Assembly (NCBI GenBank): GCA_027491255.1
Contig: JAIXWM010000094.1
Span: forward strand, 1 to 59,499
Reading direction: 5' to 3'
DNA: 59,499 bases
Origin: Rubrivivax sp.
GTDB lineage: Bacteria; Pseudomonadota; Gammaproteobacteria; Burkholderiales; Burkholderiaceae_C
The notes beneath the pieces were generated by a model. It ran no database searches, was not told where the DNA came from, and saw nothing but the letters and a program-made list of their open reading frames with translations. Shown here piece by piece: positions 50,533-59,499 of the stretch. The position numbers were made by a program, and so were the translations under genes. Numbering within the stretch: the first letter of the stretch is position 1; every line of letters starts with the position of its first letter.

Positions 50533-50972
50533 TGATGGACATCCATCAGGTGCTTAAGAAGCTGCCGCACCGCTACCCTTTCGTGCTGGTGGATCGCGTG
50601 CTCGAGCTCGAGCCCGGCGTGCGCATACGCGCCCTGAAGAACGTGACCATCAACGAGCCTTTCTTTCCGGGGCACTTCCCGCACCGCCCGGTCATGCCCG
50701 GCGTGATGATGCTCGAGGCGCTGGCCCAGGCGGCGGCGCTGCTTTCGTTCGAGACCGCAGGCCGGGACCCGGACAGCAACTCGGTGTACTACTTCGCCGG
50801 TATCGACGGCGCGCGCTTCAAGCGGCCGGTGGAGCCCGGTGACCAGCTCATCCTCGACGTGCAGCTGCTGCGCGCCAAGGCCGGCATCTACAAGTTTGCC
50901 GCGCGCGCCAGCGTGGGCACCGAGCTCGCTGTCGAGGCCGAGCTGATGTGCACGATGCGCCAGGTCGGCTGA
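50529..50972 (+). CDS. fabZ: 3-hydroxyacyl-ACP dehydratase FabZ
   Basis: FabZ dehydrates 3-hydroxyacyl-ACP in fatty-acid synthesis and competes with LpxA/LpxD for their shared substrate. The 147-residue hot-dog protein has [11 protein letters not shown], and the catalytic His and Glu in [15 protein letters not shown] and MLEALAQ. It lies in the usual lpxD-fabZ-lpxA-lpxB order. Confidence 0.97.
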   Translation: MMMDIHQVLKKLPHRYPFVLVDRVLELEPGVRIRALKNVTINEPFFPGHFPHRPVMPGVMMLEALAQAAALLSFETAGRDPDSNSVYYFAGIDGARFKRPVEPGDQLILDVQLLRAKAGIYKFAARASVGTELAVEAELMCTMRQVG

Positions 50973-50974
50973 GC

Positions 50975-51763
50975 ATGGCTACGGTCCACCCGACGGCCGT
51001 CGTCGATGCGGGTGCGGAGCTCGCCTCCACGGTGCGCGTCGGTCCATACGCTGTCGTCGGGTCGGGCGTTCGCATCGGCGACGGCACCGAGATCGGCCCG
51101 CATTGCGTCATCGAGGGTCCGACGACGATCGGCCGTGACAACCGCATCCACGCGCACGCCGTGATCGGCGGTGCGCCGCAGGACATGAAGTACCGTGGCG
51201 AGCCGACTGCGCTAGAGATAGGCGACCGCAACACGATCCGCGAGTTCTGCACCTTCAACCGGGGCACGGCGCAGGACGCCGGCGTGACGCGCCTGGGCGA
51301 TGACAACTGGGTCATGGCCTACGTGCACCTCGCGCACGACGTGCAGGTCGGACACCGCACCATCCTGGCCAACAACGCCACGCTCGCCGGCCACGTGCAC
51401 GTGGGCGACTGGGCCATCGTCGGCGGCTTGACAGGGGTGCACCAGTTCTGCCGCATCGGCGCGCACGCGATGACGGCCTTCCAGAGCCACGTCTCTCAGG
51501 ACGTGCCGCCTTTCATGATGGTCGGCGGCAACCCGCTGGCGGTTCACGGCTTCAACATCGAGGGCTTGCGCCGGCGCGGTTTCTCGGCCGAGCGCATGGC
51601 CCAGGTCAAGCGGATGCACCGTCTGCTGTACCGCGACGGGCTCACTCTGGAGCAGTCGCGTGCCGCGATCCAGGGTCTGCACGGCCAGGTCGACGGCGGC
51701 GACGCCGACCTTGCGCTGATGCTCGATTTCCTGGCCGCGTCCACGCGCGGCATCGCGCGTTGA
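50975..51763 (+). CDS. lpxA: UDP-N-acetylglucosamine acyltransferase
   Basis: LpxA performs the first step of lipid A synthesis. The 262-residue length is exactly that of the family. Hexapeptide repeats ([20 protein letters not shown] onward) form the beta-helix, with the catalytic histidine in [11 protein letters not shown] and the helical C-terminus ([20 protein letters not shown]). The ATG at 50975 directly follows the fabZ stop. Confidence 0.97.
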   Translation: MATVHPTAVVDAGAELASTVRVGPYAVVGSGVRIGDGTEIGPHCVIEGPTTIGRDNRIHAHAVIGGAPQDMKYRGEPTALEIGDRNTIREFCTFNRGTAQDAGVTRLGDDNWVMAYVHLAHDVQVGHRTILANNATLAGHVHVGDWAIVGGLTGVHQFCRIGAHAMTAFQSHVSQDVPPFMMVGGNPLAVHGFNIEGLRRRGFSAERMAQVKRMHRLLYRDGLTLEQSRAAIQGLHGQVDGGDADLALMLDFLAASTRGIAR

Positions 51764-51818
51764 ACCTGCCGCCGGGCTGCCCGGCCGGTCGCTGCTGCTT
51801 CGCGCCGGGTGCCTCGCC

Positions 51819-52964
51819 ATGACCGTCGAGACCGCGCCGACCGTGGCGATGGTGGCTGGCGAGGCCTCGGGCGACCTGCTCGGCTCCTTGCTGCTGCAAG
51901 GCCTGCGCCAGCGCTGGCCGCAGCTGAGGGCCGCGGGTATCGGCGGGCCCGCGCTCGAACGGACCGGCTTCGAGGCCTGGTGGCCCAGCGAGCGTCTGGC
52001 GGTGCGCGGCTACGTCGAGGTGCTGCGTCACTACCGCGGCATCGCGCGCATCCGCGAGCAGCTCACGCAGCGCCTGCTTGCTGCGCCGCCCTCGGTGTTC
52101 GTCGGTGTCGATGCGCCCGACTTCAACCTCGGCCTCGAGGAGCGGCTGCGACGCGCAGGGATCCCGACCGTTCACTTCATATGCCCGTCGGTCTGGGCCT
52201 GGCGCGGGCGGCGGGTGCACCGCATCGCGCGCAGCGCCACCCAGGTGCTGTGCCTCTTTCCCTTCGAGCCCGAGTTGCTGCAGCGGCACGGCATCGACGC
52301 CACCTATGTGGGTCATCCGCTGGCGCAGGTGGTGCCGCTGGAGCCCGACCGCGCCGCGGCGCGTGCCGCGCTCGGCCTGCCCGGCGACGCCGTCGTCGTG
52401 GCGCTGCTGCCGGGCAGCCGCCGCTCCGAGATCGAGGCGATCGCAGCCCCGATGCTGCAGGCCGCTCGTCGCCTGGCAGCCGCGCGGCCGGCGCTGCGCT
52501 TCGTTGTGCCGGCTGCGCCTGGGCTGCGCCCGGCATTGCAGGCGCTCGTGGACCGCCACGGCCCGCCCGGGCTGTGTCTGCTCGACGGGCGTTCGCACGA
52601 GGCCCTGGCCGCCTGCGACCTGACGCTCGTGGCCAGCGGCACCGCGACGCTGGAGGCAGCGCTGTTCAAGCGCCCGATGGTCATCGTCTACCGCATGCAC
52701 CCGCTGAGTTGGGAGCTGATGAAGCGCATGGCCTACCAGCCCTGGGTCGGGCTGCCCAACATCCTGTGCCGCGAGTTCGTCGTGCCCGAGCTGATCCAGG
52801 GCGCCTTCACGCCGCAGGCGCTGGCCGAGGCGGCGCTGACCTGGCTTGACGACGCCGCAGCCCGTCAGCGCGTGGCGGCGCGTTTTGCCGAATTGCACCA
52901 ACTCCTTCGGCGCGACACTGCGCGTCTGGCCACCGATGCAATCGCGCGTGTGCTCGCCGCCTGA
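51819..52964 (+). CDS. lpxB: Lipid-A-disaccharide synthase
   Basis: LpxB joins UDP-diacylglucosamine and lipid X into the lipid A disaccharide. The 381-residue product starts [27 protein letters not shown], the segment [15 protein letters not shown] and [18 protein letters not shown] are family signatures, as is [13 protein letters not shown]. Its 3' end overlaps rnhB by 29 bases. Confidence 0.96.
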   Translation: MTVETAPTVAMVAGEASGDLLGSLLLQGLRQRWPQLRAAGIGGPALERTGFEAWWPSERLAVRGYVEVLRHYRGIARIREQLTQRLLAAPPSVFVGVDAPDFNLGLEERLRRAGIPTVHFICPSVWAWRGRRVHRIARSATQVLCLFPFEPELLQRHGIDATYVGHPLAQVVPLEPDRAAARAALGLPGDAVVVALLPGSRRSEIEAIAAPMLQAARRLAAARPALRFVVPAAPGLRPALQALVDRHGPPGLCLLDGRSHEALAACDLTLVASGTATLEAALFKRPMVIVYRMHPLSWELMKRMAYQPWVGLPNILCREFVVPELIQGAFTPQALAEAALTWLDDAAARQRVAARFAELHQLLRRDTARLATDAIARVLAA

Positions 52965-53562
52965 GACCCTGGCGCCGTGGCTGGGGCCACCGGGCCTTGT
53001 GGCCGGGGTCGACGAGGCCGGCCGCGGGCCGCTGGCCGGCCCGGTGTTCGCCGCTGCCGTCGTGCTCGACGACAGCCGGCCGATCCACGGGCTGCGCGAC
53101 TCCAAGCGTCTGTCGGCGCAGGCGCGCGAGCGGCTGCACGACGAGATCGTCGAGCATGCGCGTTGCTGGGCGATCGGTGTGGCCGAGGTCGAGGAGATCG
53201 ACCGTCTGAACATCCTGCAGGCCACGCTGCTGGCGATGCGGCGTGCTGTGCTCGGCCTGCGCGAGTCGCCTGTGCTGGTGCAGGTCGACGGCACGCAGCG
53301 CCCGGCGCTTCCGATGGCTGTGCAGACGGTGGTGCGCGGCGACGCCAGCGTGCCAGCGATCTCCGCCGCCTCCATCCTGGCCAAGGTGCAACGCGACCGG
53401 CTCTGTGCCGAGCTGCATGCGCGCCACCCGCAGTACGGCTTCGATGCCCACAAGGGTTACCCGACGGCTGCGCACCTGGACGCGCTGCGCCGACACGGTG
53501 CCTGCCCGGAGCACCGGCGCAGCTTCGGTCCGGTGGCGCGGGCGCTGCGCGGGCAGGGCTGA
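52936..53562 (+). CDS. rnhB: Ribonuclease HII
   Basis: RNase HII removes ribonucleotides from DNA. The catalytic residues are in [27 protein letters not shown] and [13 protein letters not shown] follow. The ATG at 52936 lies inside the lpxB end and gives 208 residues; the longer open frame has no support. The overlap suggests coupled translation. The next gene starts two bases after the stop. Confidence 0.95.
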   Translation: MQSRVCSPPETLAPWLGPPGLVAGVDEAGRGPLAGPVFAAAVVLDDSRPIHGLRDSKRLSAQARERLHDEIVEHARCWAIGVAEVEEIDRLNILQATLLAMRRAVLGLRESPVLVQVDGTQRPALPMAVQTVVRGDASVPAISAASILAKVQRDRLCAELHARHPQYGFDAHKGYPTAAHLDALRRHGACPEHRRSFGPVARALRGQG

Positions 53563-53564
53563 GG

Positions 53565-55546
<1,982 letters not shown>

Positions 55547-56776
55547 TCAACGGACGCGGGCCTCGCCGCCCGCCTGCGGGGCGCCGCCGGGCCGCACAAG
55601 CGGTCCCGTGTCCGTGTCCAGCAGCAGGCAAATGCCCATCTCGCCCAGCACCGCAACCCCGGCCACGCCGGGCACTTTCCGGAAATGTGTCTCGAGCGGC
55701 TGGACGGCAACCGTGCGCTGGAAAAGCACCTCGTCGACGAGCCAGGTCGTCTGCCCTGCGCCAGCCCAAACAGTGAGCATCCAGGGCGGGCTCTGCGGTC
55801 CGTTCGCTGCCGCGCCCGTGCCTTGCGCATCTTGCGCCAGCCACCGGCGCAGGTCTATGGGTGTGTCGGCATCCTCGGCATCCTCGGCGCCGCCAGCGTC
55901 GTCACCCGCCGTGGCGTGGTTGGTGCCAAACTCGTACGGCTCGTGCGTCGACGCCGCCGTGCAGCCCAGCACTGCCGCTGCCGGCACGAGGCAGATGGAG
56001 GCTGCAGCACGCACGGCGATGACCTCGAGCAGATCGGGCGCCGAGGGCAAGTCCGGGCTGTGCGCAGTGCGCCATGCAGCCAGGCTCCGTGCAGTGTCCT
56101 GTACGCAGCCGTCTACCAGCGCCGCGGACCGCTCCAGCGGCGGCGGCAGTGGCGTGACCTGCATGCGCACGGCCTGCACGAGGCCTGCCTGCGCATTCAC
56201 CAAGGGCCCCAGGGTGGCGAGCAGGGCGTCCAGGGTCGCCCAGTCCGCTGTGGCGGTCTGGCGGTTCGTGAAAGCGGCGTCCGCAAATCCGGCTGCTTCG
56301 ATGCCTGGTGTGGCTGACCCGTTGGCACCGCGCTCCAGCGCCATGGCCTGCGCGCCATCGGCGGCCGCCGCGCCGCCCGTGAGTGCCTGGAGTTCGACCA
56401 GCAGGCCTTCGAGTTCCGCCTCCGGATCGGCCCCGGATTCCGCCCACGCGAGCGCGCGCAGGCAATCCACCGCCCGGTGCAGGGTGTCGAGCACGGCCGA
56501 TGTCGGCCGCGCGACGCCCTGCGCGAGCGCTTGCACCAAGGCGAGAAGGCGGTCAGCCAGCAGGCTGGCGCCCATAGCGTCGCGGCCGGACAGGTGCGCC
56601 GCGACAAGCTCCAGGCAGCTGCGCGCGCCGGAGGTGTCGATTCCGTGTGCCGACTGCGTGTCCGCATGCAGCAGAACCTGCTCCAGCTGGTCGAGGCACG
56701 CCTCCAAGGCCTGCGGGTTGCGGTCTGCCGCAACCGCAGGGGCCATGGGCTCGGGGTTCGTCGGAAGGTACGCCAC
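55547..56776 (-). CDS. CheA-like protein with a CheW domain but no kinase domain
   Basis: The 409-residue product looks like CheA with the ATP-binding core removed. Residues 20-132 resemble the helical Hpt (P1) region, including DTLHRAVDCLRAL, but the HxxKG phosphorylation motif is not intact (the nearest is H61-LSG). Residues 180-236 resemble the P3 dimerisation helices (TLDALLATLGPLVNAQAGL). Residues 249-390 resemble a CheW/P5 domain, best seen in WLVDEVLFQRTVAVQPL and VPGVAGVAVLGEMGICLLLD. No N, D/F or G boxes are present. The start is GTG at 56776 or ATG at 56746. These domain readings are by eye. It may be a coupling or scaffold protein, distantly like FimL. No chemoreceptor or che gene is nearby. 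Confidence 0.65.
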   Translation of the reverse strand: MAYLPTNPEPMAPAVAADRNPQALEACLDQLEQVLLHADTQSAHGIDTSGARSCLELVAAHLSGRDAMGASLLADRLLALVQALAQGVARPTSAVLDTLHRAVDCLRALAWAESGADPEAELEGLLVELQALTGGAAAADGAQAMALERGANGSATPGIEAAGFADAAFTNRQTATADWATLDALLATLGPLVNAQAGLVQAVRMQVTPLPPPLERSAALVDGCVQDTARSLAAWRTAHSPDLPSAPDLLEVIAVRAAASICLVPAAAVLGCTAASTHEPYEFGTNHATAGDDAGGAEDAEDADTPIDLRRWLAQDAQGTGAAANGPQSPPWMLTVWAGAGQTTWLVDEVLFQRTVAVQPLETHFRKVPGVAGVAVLGEMGICLLLDTDTGPLVRPGGAPQAGGEARVR

Positions 56777-56859
56777 GTCACCGATTGTCGGACCAATCCC
56801 GCCCCGTTCGAGGCAGCTCGTGGAGGCGAAGCGTCTGTGTCGCGCCGTGAGGCGGGTTT

Positions 56860-58236
56860 GTGGAGGAATGTGGTCTCAAAGCGCTGCTGCACGCATTCCG
56901 CTGGGCGATACTCTGTGACGTGAATGCCGAGATCGCTGTCAAGTTCACTCCTGCGGGGTCTTCTCAGCCTGCCGGCAGCGAGGACGTGTCAGTCCACGTG
57001 ACAGGCGGCAGCGTTCAGTGGATGACCGTATTGCCGGGGCGCGGCGCTTCCCGAGAAGCGCCGCTGCCGGAGTTCGAGGCGCAGGCTCGTGCGCCAACGG
57101 CGGCTGTCCCGACGCTCAGGGTCTTGCATGTCGAGGATTCCGAGGACGACCATGCCCTGGTGCTGGCGCACCTGCACCGCGGCGGCTTGCGCGTCGATGC
57201 CACGCGCGTGGACAGCCTGACGGATTTCGAGGCCGCGCTGAACGAGCCCTGGGACGCCATCATCTGTGACTATCACCTGCCGGGATTCACGGGGCTGGAG
57301 GTGCTTGCGTGCCTGCGTGTCAGGGGGGACGTGCTGCCCTTCGTCCTGGTGTCCGGGCAGATCGGCGAGGACACCGCTGTCGAGGCCATGCGCAGCGGCG
57401 CAAGTGACTATCTCCTCAAGCACAACCTGGCCCGTCTGGCCCCGGCGCTGGAGCGCGCGATCGAGGCCAACGAGGCGCGACGCGCGCGTCTGGCGTCCGA
57501 CCGGGAGCTCGCCCTGTCGCGGCAGCGCCTGTCCGAACTGGCGCAGCACCTGCAGACCAGCGTCGAGTCGGAGCGCGCGGCGATCTCGCGCGAGATCCAC
57601 GACGACGTGGGCGGTTCGCTCACCGCGCTGAAGTTCGACCTGGCCTGGATCGAGCGCCGCAGCGCCGACCCGCAGGTCCGGCAGCGGGTGCAGACGGCGT
57701 TGGAGACGGTGACTCATGCGATCGAGGCCAGCCAGCGCATCATGCACAACCTGCGCCCGGCCATCCTGGACCAGGGCTTGGTCGCCGCGCTGCACTGGAT
57801 GACGAAGCGTTTCGAGCGGCGCAGCGGCGTGGCGACCGCTTTTCGCACCAGTCACGAGGTGCTGCCCCCGCTGCCTGCCGGTGTGGCGCTCACAGCCTAC
57901 CGGACGGCGCAGGAGGCGCTGACCAACATCGACAAGCACGCGCGGGCCGGCCGAGTCACGGTGGACCTGTCGCTGGCTCACGGTGTGCTGTCGCTGGAGG
58001 TTGCGGATGACGGCGTCGGCATGAGCCAAGGTGCGCTGGCCAAGGCGCGCAGCTTCGGCATCCGCGGCCTGCACGAGCGAGCCGGCACCGTGGGGGGCTG
58101 GCTGGAGTTGTCTTCGAGCGCGGCGGCAGGCACGACGCTGCTGCTGTCGGTGCCCTTGGACGGCCCGGCCGCGGATTCCGGGCAGGCCGGTGCGTCGCCG
58201 TCGGCGACGAGCACCGACCCCGCGGCCTGGGGGTGA
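56860..58236 (+). CDS. Soluble histidine kinase with N-terminal receiver domain (REC-HisKA_3-HATPase)
   Basis: The order is a receiver domain at residues 86-200 (acidic pair in VEDSEDD, phospho-acceptor D137 in IICDYHLPG, K187), a HisKA_3 dimerisation helix with the phospho-histidine H247 in REIHDDVGGSL, and a HATPase domain with the N box (QEALTNIDKHA, N356) and VADDGVGM. There is no membrane segment, so input must come through phosphorylation of its own receiver or through a partner. The start is uncertain: GTG at 56860 follows GAGG, but the first 54 residues look non-conserved and ATG at 57022 is possible. The stop overlaps the regulator gene (GTGA). Confidence 0.9.
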   Translation: MEECGLKALLHAFRWAILCDVNAEIAVKFTPAGSSQPAGSEDVSVHVTGGSVQWMTVLPGRGASREAPLPEFEAQARAPTAAVPTLRVLHVEDSEDDHALVLAHLHRGGLRVDATRVDSLTDFEAALNEPWDAIICDYHLPGFTGLEVLACLRVRGDVLPFVLVSGQIGEDTAVEAMRSGASDYLLKHNLARLAPALERAIEANEARRARLASDRELALSRQRLSELAQHLQTSVESERAAISREIHDDVGGSLTALKFDLAWIERRSADPQVRQRVQTALETVTHAIEASQRIMHNLRPAILDQGLVAALHWMTKRFERRSGVATAFRTSHEVLPPLPAGVALTAYRTAQEALTNIDKHARAGRVTVDLSLAHGVLSLEVADDGVGMSQGALAKARSFGIRGLHERAGTVGGWLELSSSAAAGTTLLLSVPLDGPAADSGQAGASPSATSTDPAAWG

Positions 58237-58877
58237 CCATGATCGAGGTGATCCTGTGCGACGACCACGCGCTGATCCGCCGCGGCATCCGCGACACGCT
58301 GTCTGACGCCACCGACATCCGTGTCGTCGGTGAGGCCGGCGAGTATGGTGAATTGCGTGCCCTGATGCGCTCCCAGCGCTGCGACGTCCTCGTCCTGGAC
58401 ATCCAGCTACCGGGCCGCAGCGGTCTGGACGTGCTGCACGCGCTGAGGGAGGAGGGCGCGGACGTGCGGGTGCTGGTCGTCAGCATGTATCCCGAGGAGC
58501 AATACGCGATCCGCGCCCTGCGCGCAGGCGCCTCGGGCTATGTGAACAAGGGCGGTGACCCGGCCGAGATCGTGCGCGCGGTGCGCACCGTGGCCCAGGG
58601 GCGCAAGTACGTCACGCCCGAGATCGCGCAGATGCTGGTGGAGAGCCTGACCGCGCCGCCCTCGGAGAAGCCGCACGAACGCCTGTCCGACCGCGAACTC
58701 CAGACGCTGCTCATGATCGCCTCTGGCAAGAGACTGTCCGATATCGCCGACGAACTGCTGCTGTCACCCAAGACGGTGTCGGTCTACCGCGCGCGCGTGC
58801 TCGAGAAGCTGAGCATGTCCAACAACGCTGAACTGACGGTGTACGCGATCAGGAACGGGTTGGTGGGCGAGGGGTGA
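58233..58877 (+). CDS. NarL/FixJ-family response regulator
   Basis: This 214-residue regulator has a receiver domain (D10/D11, phospho-acceptor D56 in LVLDIQLPG, lysine in GYVNKGG) and a LuxR-type DNA-binding domain from about residue 150 (LSDRELQTLLMIASGK then LSPKTVSVYRARVLEKL). It overlaps the kinase gene by four bases and is almost certainly its phosphotransfer target. The start is GTG at 58233 or ATG at 58239. The downstream repeat-protein gene is a candidate target by position only. Confidence 0.94.
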   Translation: MTMIEVILCDDHALIRRGIRDTLSDATDIRVVGEAGEYGELRALMRSQRCDVLVLDIQLPGRSGLDVLHALREEGADVRVLVVSMYPEEQYAIRALRAGASGYVNKGGDPAEIVRAVRTVAQGRKYVTPEIAQMLVESLTAPPSEKPHERLSDRELQTLLMIASGKRLSDIADELLLSPKTVSVYRARVLEKLSMSNNAELTVYAIRNGLVGEG

Positions 58878-59065
58878 GTCTCGTGATCTCCCGAGAACAG
58901 GTGACTTGCCCAGGTTTTTTTCGGACATTTGAAGTTACCAGTCTCAAGTCCAATCGGTGAGAGCCGAAATAGGCGACGTAGACGATTCCGGGGCGAGGGC
59001 GTGCTGGCCCGATCGCCGGGTTGTCTGCCGCGGCATGGGCTCGCGGCTAGTAGAAGGAAACGACC
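58878..59065. other. Intergenic region with inverted repeat and T-run
   Basis: TCTCG (58879-58883) pairs with CGAGA (58892-58896) just after the regulator stop, and a run of seven T follows at 58915-58921. The distance between them is too large for a classical terminator. The AT-richer stretch from 58914 to 58950 may instead be the promoter region of the repeat-protein gene. Confidence 0.3.
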
Positions 59066-59499
59066 ATGGCCACCCTCATTCCCAACCTGTCGACTTCAGC
59101 GATCGCCGGCCTGAGCACGGGGGCCATCGCTGCGCTGACGACGGAGGATTGGGCGGCCTTCAGCACGGCCCAGATCGCCGCCCTGACCACCACCCAGGTC
59201 CCGCACATCGCGACGACGGGGCTGCGGGCGATCCGCACCGATGTGCTCGCGGCCATGGAGAGCGCAGACCTCGCGGCGCTGACGACGGCGCAGGTTCCGA
59301 GCCTGACGACGGCCCAACTGACCGCGCTGGGAACAGATGACCTGAACGCGCTGACGACGGCGCAGTTTGCGGCGCTGGGCTCGGCGCAGGTGGCGGCGAT
59401 CACGACGGGGCAGGCGGATGCGCTGGCCACGGACGACCTGGCGGCCATCGGCACGACGGCGATCCGGGGCCTGAGCACGGCGGCGCTGGCGGTGCTGGA
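59066..59499 (+). CDS. N-terminal part of an octapeptide-repeat protein, 3' end outside the window
   Basis: The ATG at 59066 follows AAGGA at nine bases, and the frame is open to the window edge (144 codons). From residue 5 onward the protein is built of 17 consecutive 8-residue units with no insertions, of the form [ILV]-x-x-L-T/S-T-x-Q/A/D, for example IAALTTTQ, LAALTTAQ and VPSLTTAQ. There is no signal peptide, so if exported it would need a signal-independent route such as type I secretion. I recall similar Leu/Thr/Gln repeats in very large proteins of Burkholderiales, but no function is established here. The full length is unknown. Confidence 0.8.
   Translation, partial: MATLIPNLSTSAIAGLSTGAIAALTTEDWAAFSTAQIAALTTTQVPHIATTGLRAIRTDVLAAMESADLAALTTAQVPSLTTAQLTALGTDDLNALTTAQFAALGSAQVAAITTGQADALATDDLAAIGTTAIRGLSTAALAVL

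Overview
The window is a GC-rich chromosomal segment of a betaproteobacterium. Gene content and order point to Burkholderiales, possibly the Rubrivivax/Leptothrix/Ideonella side of the order; that placement is inference, because no rRNA or marker search could be run. The supporting blocks are sucA-sucB-lpdA-zapE, pilF-rodZ-ispG-hisS-yfgM-bamB-der-hfq-hflX-hflK-hflC-hisZ-purA, and rpsB-tsf-pyrH-frr-uppS-cdsA-dxr-rseP-bamA-skp-lpxD-fabZ-lpxA-lpxB-rnhB.

Layout. 1-1.3 kb: a short accessory-looking stretch with the tail of an unknown gene, an unrecognised 187-residue protein on the minus strand, and four iteron-like direct repeats upstream of that gene. 1.3-2.9 kb: a lone periplasmic peptide-type ABC binding protein. 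3.4-9.1 kb: the complete 2-oxoglutarate dehydrogenase complex. 9.2-12.6 kb: zapE, a small DUF465 protein and a DinG-type helicase. 12.6-17.1 kb: bamD (minus), rluD, scpB, rluB. 17.2-31.7 kb: a long plus-strand run covering nucleotide metabolism, tRNA/rRNA modification, pilus and cell-shape factors, isoprenoid synthesis, outer-membrane assembly (bamB), ribosome-linked GTPases, Hfq and the HflKC membrane complex. 31.7-36.2 kb: purA, a phosphoribosyltransferase, tRNA-Leu(CAG) (minus) and rnr. 36.2-39.1 kb: a minus-strand pair, nnrD and a D-amino-acid dehydrogenase. 39.3-54.4 kb: the translation/envelope supercluster from rpsB to rnhB and a SpoU-type methyltransferase. 54.3-56.8 kb: a minus-strand pair of pobA and an odd CheA-like protein without a kinase domain. 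56.9-58.9 kb: a soluble receiver-histidine kinase and its NarL-type partner. 59.1 kb to the edge: the start of a protein made of perfect 8-residue repeats.

How the genes work together. Most of the window is housekeeping. BamA, BamB, BamD, Skp and RseP build or survey the outer membrane. LpxD/A/B with FabZ make lipid A, and UppS/CdsA/IspG/Dxr supply undecaprenyl, phospholipid and isoprenoid precursors. RpsB, Tsf, Frr, RlmN, RluB, RluD, Der and HflX serve the ribosome. The two ends are the accessory parts and hold the least explained signals: the repeat-flanked orphan protein on the left, and on the right a set combining a kinase-less CheA relative, an input-less phosphorelay pair and an octapeptide-repeat protein.

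No insertion sequence, CRISPR array, rRNA gene or intact prophage was seen. One tRNA is present.
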